A DNA stretch of 36,711 nt from DATDTB01 sp035291025 (GCA_035291025.1 DATDTB010000059.1:1-36711), one strand, 5' to 3'. Counted from the first letter of the stretch, positions 8,174-16,818 are shown. Numbers and translations: made by a program. Notes: generated from the sequence alone by a model not told the origin.

Positions 8174-8863
8174 ATGAAGAAATTCACTCCAGTTCCAAGG
8201 ACTGAAAGGGAAAAACGCAAGGAAGCCTATTCCTGGGTTTTCCTGGTCGTAATGATTGTGTCAATCTTTGCCACTAGTGCGTCCTTTTTTTTCGGCTCGG
8301 GTGTCGCGCCAAGCGACCCAGTCAACGCGGTAATTGAGGGAACGCAGCAAGACAACTCAGTAAACACTTCACTTAAGTCTTTTAAAGCAAGCGCCGAGGC
8401 CTTCATTGAGTCCTTTGGCGGAGAGTTCGTGTTCCAAGGGCAGACTTCTTCTTTTCAAAAGACCTCCCTGGACTCGCTGGTTTCAGGCGTTGCCGGCGTT
8501 AAAGGCCTTGAATCCCAGCTGCAGCGCCAAGGCGGCAGCGTTTACTACGCCGGCCGTGTAACACTGGCGCCCGGGGCTGATTTTGGGCTCGTTTCCTCTC
8601 AGTTGAGCGAAAGCCTGTCGCAAGACGTTTCGGGCTTGTTTTTCAGACGCTTTGCCCTTGTCTCGTTCCCCAAGCCCTTCCTCTTTGTCCAGGAAGGTGA
8701 TGAAAGCGTTTCCTTCGAGTTAACGCCCGAAAATTCCACGATTTTAGTGCTGCCCGACGCAGTCACGGGTTCACTGGTTGCAGTGACCTGTTCGGGCCAA
8801 ATAGACCCAAGTCCGGGGTTGGCTGAAAGAAAAGTCCAAGGCCTTGAATGCTTCCAGTCCTAG
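8174..8863 (+). CDS. Unknown protein with one N-terminal membrane helix
   Basis: I do not recognise a family. The 229 residues start with a basic cytoplasmic stretch (MKKFTPVPRTEREKRKEA), one hydrophobic helix (about 22-43, VFLVVMIVSIFATSASFFFG) and then about 185 residues that would lie outside the cell. The outer part is rich in Ser, Gln and Val, with two cysteines near the C-terminus (CSGQ and the final CFQS) that could form a disulphide. ATG at 8174 is used. It stops 4 nt before the convergent NAC stop codon. Orientation and topology are inferred from the positive-inside rule. Confidence 0.75.
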   Translation: MKKFTPVPRTEREKRKEAYSWVFLVVMIVSIFATSASFFFGSGVAPSDPVNAVIEGTQQDNSVNTSLKSFKASAEAFIESFGGEFVFQGQTSSFQKTSLDSLVSGVAGVKGLESQLQRQGGSVYYAGRVTLAPGADFGLVSSQLSESLSQDVSGLFFRRFALVSFPKPFLFVQEGDESVSFELTPENSTILVLPDAVTGSLVAVTCSGQIDPSPGLAERKVQGLECFQS

Positions 8864-8867
8864 CGCG

Positions 8868-9206
8868 TCACTTTTTCGACAGCGAGTCAATGGCTTTGGC
8901 GATGTCTCCATTGAATTCTTCCAAGGCCTTCCTTGCCCTTTCCTCGCCAGCGCCGGACTGTTCCGAGACCAGCTTGACGTCCTCTTCGGGAACGCCTTTT
9001 TCTTCCCCGTTTCCTGCTTCGGTTCCAGGAATTACTTGGTACATTGTCTGGCCTTGGACGTTCATCTTGAAGACTTGGGCGTTATTGAACACGACTGTCT
9101 TGCCTCCAAGTTCCATCGTGACTTTTTTGGCCTTTAACTCTTCAGTGTTCACCCCGAACTGCTTGAGCATCTTTGCCATTTGCCTCGGGTCCATTCCGTA
9201 CAACAA
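8868..9206 (-). CDS. nac: Nascent polypeptide-associated complex protein (alpha-NAC)
   Basis: Archaeal NAC binds nascent chains at the ribosome as a homodimer. The N-terminus YGMDPRQMAKMLKQFG matches the family opening (xPGMNPRQM). The NAC barrel follows (VTMELGGKTVVFNNAQVFKMN, GQTMYQV), and a UBA domain closes the protein (EEDVKLVSEQSGAGEERARKALEEFNGD). The start is uncertain: TTG at 9206 or 9203 gives the family-like MLYGM or MYGM, each close behind AAAGGTGG, while ATG at 9194 would trim conserved residues. I use 9206, giving 112 residues. Confidence 0.92.
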   Translation of the reverse strand: MLYGMDPRQMAKMLKQFGVNTEELKAKKVTMELGGKTVVFNNAQVFKMNVQGQTMYQVIPGTEAGNGEEKGVPEEDVKLVSEQSGAGEERARKALEEFNGDIAKAIDSLSKK

Positions 9207-9315
9207 AAACCACCTTTTTCCTTTTGCAATCAATCTGCTGAAATCATTTATTAATTTAACCCCGTTCCAACCATGGCTGGGTGTTTTTTATTTGACTCCA
9301 GGAAACGTAAGTTGA

Positions 9316-9954
9316 ATGAAGGGAGTGGTGTTCGACTTGGACGGAGTCATAGTTGACTCCGAGGCCTTGGACGTTGAATGCGAAAAACGCGTGTTCGCGC
9401 GCCACGCCTTAAGCGTGAACGATTCAGACTTTGAGTCCTTCAAGGGAAGGACGGCGAGGGAAATATTCGAGCACGTCGCAAGGAAAAACAACTCAAGCCT
9501 TGACCCAAGCGCTTTGGTGCATGAAAAGCTTGAGTTCTTCCTTGAAAGGGCGCCGGAACTGGAATTGTTTGAAGGGTTTGTAGAGCTGGCTGACTTCTTG
9601 AAGCCCCGCTGTCAAATGGCTTTGGCAACATCCAATTCTAGCGAAGTGCAAAAAGCGGTTTTCAACAAATTCAAGCTGCACAAGTACTTCGCTTCAATAG
9701 TTACAAGCGAGGACGTTTTAGTTGGGAAGCCTCACCCTGAAGCGTACTTGACCGCCTTTGAGCGGCTCGGACTCCGCCCAGGGGAGTGCGTTGTCGTGGA
9801 GGACTCAGTGAACGGGGTGAAGTCAGCCAAGGCCGCCGGCGCTTCAGTCATCGCCGTCACTCACTCCTTTCCAAGGAAAGCGTTAAGGGAAGCCGACTTC
9901 GTTGTAGAAAACCTTGCGGGGGCCTTGAAGTTGTTTAGGGAACAACTCCAATAG
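9316..9954 (+). CDS. HAD-superfamily phosphatase / beta-phosphoglucomutase-like
   Basis: A 212-residue haloacid-dehalogenase-fold enzyme of the subfamily that holds beta-phosphoglucomutase, phosphoglycolate phosphatase and sugar phosphatases. All four motifs are visible: VFDLDGVIVDSE (nucleophile D7, acid D9), ATSNSS (motif II), the Lys of VGKPHPEAY (motif III) and VEDSVNGVKSAKAAG (motif IV). The helical cap lies between residues 15 and 85. Substrate cannot be told from sequence; beta-PGM-like activity would usually show more cap conservation. The gene ends 1 nt from the convergent hel308 stop. Confidence 0.87.
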   Translation: MKGVVFDLDGVIVDSEALDVECEKRVFARHALSVNDSDFESFKGRTAREIFEHVARKNNSSLDPSALVHEKLEFFLERAPELELFEGFVELADFLKPRCQMALATSNSSEVQKAVFNKFKLHKYFASIVTSEDVLVGKPHPEAYLTAFERLGLRPGECVVVEDSVNGVKSAKAAGASVIAVTHSFPRKALREADFVVENLAGALKLFREQLQ

Positions 9955-9955
9955 T

Positions 9956-12076
9956 TCAGTCTTTTTTTAGCTCGAACTTGTCAAAGACTGCCTTGGCAAC
10001 GCCTTCCCCGAGGACTTTAGCCACTCCCACCTGGCCCGCGTTCTTCAACCCGGAGACGTTCTTTATGCCGCTGCCCCACAGCCTCCGCGCCCGCACCCTT
10101 CCAATGTTCTTTACTGCAACTAACTCCAGCAGTTCCTCTTTTACTCCATAGTTAATCCTGCGCCTCAACCTGGCACAGTGCTGCGCCGCCTTTTCGAGTT
10201 CCAAGAGCTTGCTGATTTCGACTCCCGCGTAAGTGAGCCAGTCCAGGTTTTCCAAGTTGGAGTGAAGGACTCCCGGCGCGACCCCGTATTTTTCAAGCAC
10301 GAATTCCTCGCTTTTCTCGTTCACCCAGTCCCTCACCATCTGACTCAACCGGAACTTGTTCATTGCATGCATGTCTTGGAACGAAAGCGTCACGGGGTCA
10401 TAGTAAAACTCCCCAGCCAGCTCAGCGGCCTCTTCCCATACCTCGATTTCCCTTGACGCGGGGACGCTCAAGTAGGGCGCCATTTCGTTCATTCCCGCGA
10501 ACGAGTAAACCAGCCCCAGTTCCTTGAACCCTTCTTTTTCCGTTTTCTTCAAGTTATTGACTAGGTTGTTGGCTGAAACCGGGTCCAGTGACAGTTCCGA
10601 GACGCGCACGCCGAGGCGCGTTGGAATGAGCTTTTCGTTCGTTTCAGTCACGAAGCCGTAGTGCTTGAGGCCTTCAATTATTGAGTTAACTGTTATCATT
10701 AGCGCCTCGACGTTCCCGAACTGGTGCGCGTAAAGCGTTTCGCTTAAGAACTGCGTCAAAGCGTTGCGTGAAAGAGTGAACCCTGACGCGATGCACCCCA
10801 GCACTTGGCCGCGGAGTACGGGTTCGAGGCCGAGCTTTGAGTAAACCGGTTCCGGGTTGCCCTTGACGTACTTTTCCCACGCAAGCTCGAATTGTTCCCT
10901 TGAGTTTGCAATGCATATCGCCTCGCCTTCGGAGTCGTAACCCGGCCTTCCCGCGCGGCCGAACATTTGATGGACTTCGCCTACGGGCAGTGACGTCAAG
11001 CCGTTTCCCGAGTACCTGTTCAAGTCCTTTATTATAACGCGGTTTGCCGGAAGGTTGACTCCAGCGGCCAAGGTCGGAGTCGCGCAAATTACCTTAATTA
11101 GCCCTTCCCTAAAGCCCCTTTCAACGATTTCGCGCTGCCTTGCCATTAGCCCGGCGGTGTGGAAGGCTGTCCCGCTTTCAATGCACTCGCTTAACTCAAC
11201 GCATTGCCTGGTAGGGTCCTCCAATACGTTCAAAGCCTTTAACGACAGCGCCTTCAGCCTGCCCTTGTCTTCTTCCCTCAGCAAGGCCTTGACTTTTTGC
11301 GCCAGCTTTTTCGCAGTTGACTGCGCGTTCTTGCGGGTGTTCCTGAACACCAGTGCCTGTTTTTCCTTCCGGAGAGTTTCCCCTATTATGGCTTCCAGAG
11401 GGTCGTCCTCGCTTGCCAGTAAGTGCGTTTCCTTGTTGTCGAACTTTATGCCGTTCTCCCAAAACACGCCCTTTGAAAGTTTCACGGGCCGCCAGTCAGA
11501 GTAAACGAACTCGGCGTCCAGCCACCCGGCTATCTCCAAGTAATTTGGCACTGTTGCGCTCAACGCAACTATTTGCAGGTTGGGCGTCGTCTTCTTGAGC
11601 TTGGTAACCATTACCTCCAAGCCCGGCCCGCGGTCCGAGTCAACCAAGTGAACCTCGTCCACTATCAATAGCCTGACGTCCTTGAGCCACTGCGCCTTGT
11701 GCACTAAAAGGGAGGAAAGCTTTTCGTAAGTGCTCACGATCCAGTCCGCGTCCTTCAGCCACGGGTCGCTCGAGTCCGAGTCGCCAGTGGTGAGACTCAC
11801 GCGCACTCCCAGTTTTTCGTAGTGGTTCTTGAAAGTGTTGTAGTGCTCCCACGCCAGGGCGCGCAGCGGGCCGACGTAGACGACTTTGCCTTTCTTTCTC
11901 GAAAGCGTGTGCAGCGCGGCTAGTTCCCCAATAAGCGTCTTTCCTGAAGCGGTGGGCGCGCACACCACCATATTCCTGCCGGAAAGAAGCCCGCTTTTCA
12001 CCGCTAGTTCTTGCACTGGGTTCAATTGAAGGTAGCCGCGCGCGCTCAGCACTCTTTGCACTGTTTCCTTTTCCAT
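9956..12076 (-). CDS. hel308: Hel308 (Hjm) superfamily 2 DNA helicase
   Basis: Hel308 is a 3'-5' helicase that acts at stalled forks and on recombination intermediates, with Hjc as a known partner in some archaea. The 706 residues fit the family. Visible in order: Q-motif NPVQELAV (19-26), Walker A PTASGKT (41-47), GPLRALAWE, TGD, DEVH (140-143), LSATVPN, TPTLAAGVNLPA, QMFGRAGRPGYD (motif VI), the winged helix and ratchet domains, and a C-terminal helix-hairpin-helix region (VKNIGRVRARRLWGSGI). ATG at 12076. It overlaps nothing; the aminotransferase gene upstream on the same strand ends 38 nt away. Confidence 0.96.
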   Translation of the reverse strand: MEKETVQRVLSARGYLQLNPVQELAVKSGLLSGRNMVVCAPTASGKTLIGELAALHTLSRKKGKVVYVGPLRALAWEHYNTFKNHYEKLGVRVSLTTGDSDSSDPWLKDADWIVSTYEKLSSLLVHKAQWLKDVRLLIVDEVHLVDSDRGPGLEVMVTKLKKTTPNLQIVALSATVPNYLEIAGWLDAEFVYSDWRPVKLSKGVFWENGIKFDNKETHLLASEDDPLEAIIGETLRKEKQALVFRNTRKNAQSTAKKLAQKVKALLREEDKGRLKALSLKALNVLEDPTRQCVELSECIESGTAFHTAGLMARQREIVERGFREGLIKVICATPTLAAGVNLPANRVIIKDLNRYSGNGLTSLPVGEVHQMFGRAGRPGYDSEGEAICIANSREQFELAWEKYVKGNPEPVYSKLGLEPVLRGQVLGCIASGFTLSRNALTQFLSETLYAHQFGNVEALMITVNSIIEGLKHYGFVTETNEKLIPTRLGVRVSELSLDPVSANNLVNNLKKTEKEGFKELGLVYSFAGMNEMAPYLSVPASREIEVWEEAAELAGEFYYDPVTLSFQDMHAMNKFRLSQMVRDWVNEKSEEFVLEKYGVAPGVLHSNLENLDWLTYAGVEISKLLELEKAAQHCARLRRRINYGVKEELLELVAVKNIGRVRARRLWGSGIKNVSGLKNAGQVGVAKVLGEGVAKAVFDKFELKKD

Positions 12077-12114
12077 TCAAAAAAAGAATGCAAGGGGGTG
12101 CTTTTAATGGTTGT

Positions 12115-13296
12115 TCAAAGCAGGTTGCCGATGCGTTTCACGCCTTCCCGAATGCGTTCCGGTGACTCGGAGACGAAGCTGAACCGGAAGTATCCCTCGC
12201 CTTTGCCAACCCCGAAAGCGCTTCCGGGCACTACCGCGACTTTTTGCTCGCTGAATGCCTTGTCCGAGAAAGCCTCGTCGTCCTGGATTTTCCCAGGCAG
12301 CTTCAGAAAGAAATAAAAGCCCCCCTCCGGTTCCACAACCTTTGCCTCGGGCAAGTACTCCTTCAAGGCGCTTGACATCGCTTCCCTGCGCTTGGAGTAC
12401 TCCCTCAGTATTAGCGCGTCGTATTCCCTTCGCGCTGTTTCGTCTTTGTAGTACTCCACCAACAGCCTTTGCCCGAGCATGTTTGGGCAGACTACCTTTA
12501 CGGAGTTCACTTTCTCCATTTGCTCCACCACTTCTTTCGAGGCGTAGTTGTACCCGAGCCTCCAGCCCGGCATTGAAGTGGTCTTGGAGTAACTCCTCAA
12601 CCCCACGACGTTGTCCAAGTAGTCAGTGAACTTGTAGTGCTTTTTGGCAAACAGCACCTTGTAGTAAGCCTCGTCCGCGAAGACAACGGCGCCATTGTCA
12701 ACCGCCAAGTCACCCATGGTCTTCACTTCCTCCGCCGACAAAACCCTGCCTGTTGGGTTGTCCGGGGAAACGGCTAGTATGGCCTTTGTTTTTTTCGTTA
12801 TGGCCTCCTTCAAGGCCTCGCTTCCGAGCCTGTAACCCTCTTCCACGCTTGTTTCCACTTTTTTCACCTTCAGCTCGCGCAACTTGAACTGGCCGGTGAA
12901 GTTCACGAAGTAAGGGCTTGCAATTACTAATTCGTCGCCCTTCCCAAGCAGTGTCTCCATTGCCGCGTCCAAGCCGTTCGTGGAAGAAGAAGTCACGAGG
13001 ACGTTTTCTGCTCGGGCGTCCTTGAAGCCCTCGCCCTGCAGTTCCAAGGCAATAAGCTCTCGCAGCTCCCCAAGCCCGGCGGTCACCCCGTAAGTGTGCG
13101 ACTTGAACTCGGAGAAAACAGAGTTTATTTTCTGGCTGAACAGCTCTGGCGGCTTCAAGAACGGCGTGCCGCCGCCAAAGCTTATGACGTCCGTGTCCTT
13201 TCCTGCCTGCACTAGTTTTTTCAATATCTTTCGCACGTGCGACAACTGCATTTCCCTGACTCTGCCTTGAATTTCCGGTTTTACTATGTTTATCAC
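12115..13296 (-). CDS. PLP-dependent class I/II aminotransferase
   Basis: A fold-type I aminotransferase of 393 residues. The PLP lysine is K238 in SYSKTTSMPGWRLGY; NPTG (180-183), D208 in FADEAYY and the C-terminal arginine in GYFRFSFV are the other cofactor and substrate contacts. The pattern suits the aspartate/aromatic/alanine group, and the true substrate cannot be told. The frame extends to a TTG at 13335, adding a proline-rich stretch; GTG at 13296 with GGGGAAGGT upstream gives the usual N-terminus, so it is preferred. Downstream, hel308 starts after 38 nt. Confidence 0.9.
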   Translation of the reverse strand: MINIVKPEIQGRVREMQLSHVRKILKKLVQAGKDTDVISFGGGTPFLKPPELFSQKINSVFSEFKSHTYGVTAGLGELRELIALELQGEGFKDARAENVLVTSSSTNGLDAAMETLLGKGDELVIASPYFVNFTGQFKLRELKVKKVETSVEEGYRLGSEALKEAITKKTKAILAVSPDNPTGRVLSAEEVKTMGDLAVDNGAVVFADEAYYKVLFAKKHYKFTDYLDNVVGLRSYSKTTSMPGWRLGYNYASKEVVEQMEKVNSVKVVCPNMLGQRLLVEYYKDETARREYDALILREYSKRREAMSSALKEYLPEAKVVEPEGGFYFFLKLPGKIQDDEAFSDKAFSEQKVAVVPGSAFGVGKGEGYFRFSFVSESPERIREGVKRIGNLL

Positions 13297-13339
13297 AACA
13301 CTTTTACCTTCCCCTTCTGGCGGGGGCAAAGGCAAGTCT

Positions 13340-13996
13340 TTATTCTCGCACCAGGCTTTTTAATTCCTTCAAGGCCCAAACGTGCTCCCTTGCCTTTTCG
13401 ATCCTCTCAGTGCATTCCTTGATTTTCCCGGAAGAAGTTTTTATGACGAAGTCCTTAAGCTTTTCCGAGCTCTGCCCGAGCGCCTTTTCCTTTGAGTAAA
13501 CAATTGAGCTGTCAATTGTTTCAACCAAGCGCTTCCTGTACTCGGAGTTGTCAACGAACATGTTGAACATCTTGTTCCATTTCTCATGCGCTGCAAAAGT
13601 CGTTTGCATGTTAGCCTTTTCAAAGTCCTTCCTATACTCAGCGTCAACAACGTTTTTGGCCACGTGCTTCCAGTAACTGGAGTTGGCGAGCTTTTTCACG
13701 TGCAGCAATAGGTCCTCGTTTTTGGCAGTGTAGTACTTCTTGCGCCAGTTAAACAACTCCAGGGAAAGCTTTGCCTTTTTCTGCTCCACCTCTTTGAGCA
13801 GCTCTTCGAGTTTGCCCTTGTCAGGGTAAACCACGTCAGGGAACTCGCCGGAACCCGAGCCGTCCGAGACTTTGAGGAAGCCGCGGTTCTCGAAGTACAC
13901 CTTGAGGGCACGCGAGTGCCTTGCCTCTTTTCCAAGCTCCACCACTTTCGGGAACGCCTTCGCCAAGGCGTCGTAGTTTGAGAAAACCTTCGGCAT
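13340..13996 (-). CDS. Unknown helical protein, probably leaderless
   Basis: I do not recognise a family. It has 218 residues, mostly alpha-helical and highly charged, with aromatic-rich stretches (FNWRKKYYTAKN, SSYWKHVAKN, HEKWNKMFNMF) and many Lys/Glu heptad-like runs that suggest coiled coil. No signal peptide, membrane helix or cysteine cluster is present; one cysteine (KECTER) is seen. ATG at 13996 is chosen because a TATA box lies 28 nt upstream, which would give a leaderless message. It follows orc1/cdc6 on the same strand after a 160-nt gap and precedes the aminotransferase. Confidence 0.7.
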   Translation of the reverse strand: MPKVFSNYDALAKAFPKVVELGKEARHSRALKVYFENRGFLKVSDGSGSGEFPDVVYPDKGKLEELLKEVEQKKAKLSLELFNWRKKYYTAKNEDLLLHVKKLANSSYWKHVAKNVVDAEYRKDFEKANMQTTFAAHEKWNKMFNMFVDNSEYRKRLVETIDSSIVYSKEKALGQSSEKLKDFVIKTSSGKIKECTERIEKAREHVWALKELKSLVRE

Positions 13997-14021
13997 AACA
14001 ACGTCAATTAATGGCGAAAAC

Positions 14022-14031
14022 GCTTTAAAAA
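14022..14031 (-). promoter_or_regulatory. TATA box for the leaderless helical-protein gene
   Basis: On the minus strand the bases read TTTTTTTAAAGCG, an archaeal TATA box centred about 28 nt from the ATG at 13996, the distance expected when transcription begins at the start codon. No Shine-Dalgarno sequence is present before the ATG. A perfect 10-bp palindrome AAAGCGCTTT (about 14048-14057) lies 20 bp further upstream. The rest of 14042-14156 shows no gene. Confidence 0.45.
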
Positions 14032-14156
14032 AACACGCCATGGAACTGAAAGCGCTTTAATACCCACGCCGCCCCGTTTTCCCTTAATGCGTGCTGGCGT
14101 GCTTTGCCTTCGCAGTGAACGCAGGCGCCGCTGACTAGCTTCCGCCGCCCGTGACT

Positions 14157-15389
14157 TCACTCGATTGCGCCAAGCTTTCTTTCCAGAACCAGCTTCATTT
14201 TAGCAGAGTCGGCGTTCAACGAAACCAGCTGCGTGTTCCCCCTTATTCCTGGCCCGGACGCGCGCGCTTCAATCAAGCCGTAAGTGGCCAGCTCCCTGAG
14301 CTGTTCGCGGTACCAGCGGTCCGTGCTTGGCTTTTTCCCAAAACCCTTGCACACCTCGCAGTACTTGTCGTAGACCTCGCCTGAAAACAACTGACCCTTT
14401 TCCTGTTCACCGCCCAGCCTCCGCACGCCTTTGTTGCTTACGGTCAAGAGCAGGACTGCGTACAACAGGAACTGCTGCTGCCTTGGCAGGCTTTCAACCA
14501 TTCCAAGAATCAAGTCTTCTTCGACGCGCGACTGCGCTGTCTCGACTTCGCCTTCAGTGACTTGGTTCTTGCTGTGTTCGTCTGCAATGTCTCCCGCGCG
14601 CGAAATCAGCATTAACGCTTTTCGGGCGTCCCCGCTTTCCTGTGCGGCCCGTGCGGCGGCAAGGTTTATTGCGCCCTCGCTCACGGCGCCTTCCTTGAAG
14701 CCCATTCCGACTCGTTCCCTTAGTATTTGCGTCAGTTCCTCGGCGTTGTACGGCGGGAAAATGTGCTCTTCCTGGCACAATGTGCTTTTCGTGCGCACGT
14801 CAAGCTCTTCCTTGAAGTCCAGCTTGTTCGAAATCCCCACAACGGTCAGCGCGCCCTGCTCGAGTTCGTCGTTCATTCTCGTGAGGGTGTAAATCGTGTC
14901 ATCCAAGTCCTTTATCCTGTCCACTTCGTCCAGTATTACGATTAGCTGCGCGCCTGACTGGGAGACGCTGGCCTTTATCTTGTTGTACAGGTAAGAAACA
15001 GCGAACCCTTGAAGCCTTTCGTCAGGGTTTAGTTCTTGCGCGATGTTGGCGAGTATCTGGTACTTGGTGTTATGCGACGACTTGCAGTTCATGTACGCCC
15101 TGAAAACGACTGAGTGTTCGCGCTTTGAGTACTCAAGGATCTTGTCTGCAACGCTGCGCGCAACGCTGCTCTTGCCCGTTCCCGTTTTCCCGTACAAGAA
15201 GATGTTGTTGGGTTTTTTCCCCTTCAATGCGGGCGCCAGGGTCCGAGTCACTTTTTCCAGCTGGCCCTCGCGGAACGGCATGTGCGACGGAATATAGCTG
15301 GGCGACAAGAAGTCCCTGTTGGCGAAAACCGTTTGCTTTGCTAGTTCCTCCCGCAAGACTTCTTCTACCCCCAAAGGAAAAACACCCAA
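14157..15389 (-). CDS. cdc6: Orc1/Cdc6 replication initiator
   Basis: The archaeal origin-binding AAA+ protein that loads the MCM helicase. Of 410 residues, the AAA+ part carries Walker A GKTGTGKS (67-74), Walker B ILDEVDR (DEVD at 154-157), sensor 1 in VVGISNKLDF and sensor 2 around SGDARKAL. A C-terminal winged helix (about 300-410) binds DNA. The first codon is TTG at 15389; a second TTG at 15374 is possible, and a TATA box near 15412 suits a very short leader for either. It is divergent from sepF; archaeal orc1/cdc6 genes often sit next to the origin they serve. Confidence 0.95.
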   Translation of the reverse strand: MGVFPLGVEEVLREELAKQTVFANRDFLSPSYIPSHMPFREGQLEKVTRTLAPALKGKKPNNIFLYGKTGTGKSSVARSVADKILEYSKREHSVVFRAYMNCKSSHNTKYQILANIAQELNPDERLQGFAVSYLYNKIKASVSQSGAQLIVILDEVDRIKDLDDTIYTLTRMNDELEQGALTVVGISNKLDFKEELDVRTKSTLCQEEHIFPPYNAEELTQILRERVGMGFKEGAVSEGAINLAAARAAQESGDARKALMLISRAGDIADEHSKNQVTEGEVETAQSRVEEDLILGMVESLPRQQQFLLYAVLLLTVSNKGVRRLGGEQEKGQLFSGEVYDKYCEVCKGFGKKPSTDRWYREQLRELATYGLIEARASGPGIRGNTQLVSLNADSAKMKLVLERKLGAIE

Positions 15390-15578
15390 ACGCGTTATGT
15401 ATAATCGCTTTAAAATGAAATGCTACATAAAAATGCGCTCAAAACGCAGTGCATCCAACGCTTATTTAAAATCTTCCCGCGTTCTGCTAATACCAATGCA
15501 GGCAATCTTTTTAAGGCGTTGCCGGCTGAATTGTTTGGGAAAATTTTTTTCAAGGCTGGAAAAAAGGGAGGAGTTGCT
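15390..15578. promoter_or_regulatory. Divergent cdc6-sepF intergenic region, AT-rich; possible origin
   Basis: A stretch of 189 bp without a gene. It holds the TATA-like TTTTAAAG (minus strand, near 15412) for cdc6, and ctttttaagg (15507-15515) for sepF, which sits inside a GGCAA (15501-15505) / TTGCC (15519-15523) inverted repeat. AT-rich runs (cgcttatttaaaatc, gggaaaattttttt) could serve as an unwinding element. I found no clear copies of the euryarchaeal origin recognition box, so calling it oriC is only a positional inference. Confidence 0.4.
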
Positions 15579-15935
15579 GTGAGGAAACTATTGGAAAAAC
15601 TTGTCAAGAGGGAAGAAAGCGAGGTCGAGATTGAGGACTTCTTGAACAACTTGCACACCAGGACGGAAGACCCTTACGAGAACGCGGACGCCTTCGTCAT
15701 GCCCATTGACGTTGCCGCAGACGAGGACACTTCCAAGGTTGTCGAGGAGGCCAAGAAGGGGAACGTTTTGCTGTTGAACATCGGGACGCTGCAGGCACGC
15801 AACCCTGTGAGGCTCAAGGGAATAATTTCAAGGATACGCGAGGGCATTGAGGAAATCGACGGCGACATTGCAAGGCTCACCGAGGAAATTGTCATTGTCA
15901 CTCCTTCACGCGTGAAGATACTAAAGAGAAAGTGA
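15579..15935 (+). CDS. sepF: SepF-like cell division protein
   Basis: SepF anchors FtsZ to the membrane in many archaea. The 118 residues show a short basic, amphipathic N-terminal helix (MRKLLEKLVK), a linker, then the compact SepF domain (about 38-118: AFVMPIDV, then VVEEAKKGNVLLLNIGTL and the strand EEIVIVTPSRVKIL). GTG at 15579 is fixed by a strong AGGGAGGAG ribosome-binding site 5 nt upstream; the frame is open another 53 codons, but that part is the AT-rich intergenic region. Divergent from orc1/cdc6, and 76 nt before an unknown membrane protein gene. Confidence 0.87.
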   Translation: MRKLLEKLVKREESEVEIEDFLNNLHTRTEDPYENADAFVMPIDVAADEDTSKVVEEAKKGNVLLLNIGTLQARNPVRLKGIISRIREGIEEIDGDIARLTEEIVIVTPSRVKILKRK

Positions 15936-16011
15936 GCTTTTTCACGCAAGAGCCGCTTTCCCTTTTTTCATTTTTCCATTTTTTTAAGGTCTGTAAAGGA
16001 GTGCATTGCTA

Positions 16012-16818
16012 ATGAGGCTTGACGCCCCGGCTTTTTCGCTTTCAGTGGACATGGACCAGGCGCTCCTAGTCTTGAAGAAGCGCGTGGAAAAAAAGCACTG
16101 GAAGGACTTCCAGACCGGGACAATAAAGCTTTCCTACGTGCCTTATTTCGTTTTCAACTACACCGTCTTTTCCGAGACGCCTGAAAAGGAAGGCAAGCAA
16201 GTCGTGTCAGAGCAGACTGGCAAGAGGGCAATGAACGCCAACACTGCTTCCTTTTTGGAAATAATGACTTACATCCTCGAAGAGATAGCGACGACGCAGG
16301 AAAAGGAACCCAGCCATTCGTACAACGTTGAACTTGACCCGCCGGACATAACGAAGCAGGAGGCCAGCGAGGTTGCAAAGACCAAGATTGCCGCCGAGTT
16401 CCAGGTCCCGCGGAACTCGGTCATAATTTCGGGAATCACTCAGTACTACCTGCCCACGTGGCGCGTCTGGGTGACCGTCGGCAAGAAAGAAAAGGACCAA
16501 GAGACTTACAGGCTTGACATTGAAGGCGTCCTTGGCACGATAATAAACGAGGAAAAAGTGCCCAGCCGCGAGCGGGGGATGCTGGAAGTCTCAGTAAGCA
16601 CCTTGGCTGGGCTGCAGAACCCGGAAAACTGGGCGGACTACGCGAAAACCTCGCAGGAGTTTCTGGCTTCAGTCCCGGGATTCAATCCCACCCCCTTCAT
16701 CCCAAACCCCGGGCAAGTTGGATGGAGGGCGTGGCTGACTCCCTTGCTGGTCTTGCTTGCATTGCTGTTGCTGGCCAACTACATCTTGCGGTTTTTCAAC
16801 ATCAAGTTCTTGTTCTAG
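16012..16818 (+). CDS. Unknown protein with C-terminal membrane anchor
   Basis: I do not recognise the family. 268 residues: a soluble part of about 235 residues with two repeated-looking segments (LKLSYVPYFVFNYTVF-like near 43-60 and ITQYYLPTWRVWVTV near 143-160), a Pro/Asn-rich linker (GFNPTPFIPNPGQVGW) and a single C-terminal helix (about 240-262, LTPLLVLLALLLLANYIL). The paired strands with YxP and aromatic residues recall membrane-associated beta domains. ATG at 16012 is preceded by AAAGGAG about 10 nt away. It lies behind sepF and could be co-expressed, which hints at a division or envelope role; this is inference only. Confidence 0.7.
   Translation: MRLDAPAFSLSVDMDQALLVLKKRVEKKHWKDFQTGTIKLSYVPYFVFNYTVFSETPEKEGKQVVSEQTGKRAMNANTASFLEIMTYILEEIATTQEKEPSHSYNVELDPPDITKQEASEVAKTKIAAEFQVPRNSVIISGITQYYLPTWRVWVTVGKKEKDQETYRLDIEGVLGTIINEEKVPSRERGMLEVSVSTLAGLQNPENWADYAKTSQEFLASVPGFNPTPFIPNPGQVGWRAWLTPLLVLLALLLLANYILRFFNIKFLF

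Noticed and set aside
15362..15380. Origin-recognition-box-like CCCCCAAAGGAAA in the cdc6 5' end
   Set aside because: Only a partial resemblance to the G-string end of the known box, single copy and inside the coding sequence.
15420..15578. In-frame N-terminal extension of SepF
   Set aside because: Strong AGGGAGGAG site fixes the GTG at 15579; upstream bases are the cdc6/sepF promoter region.
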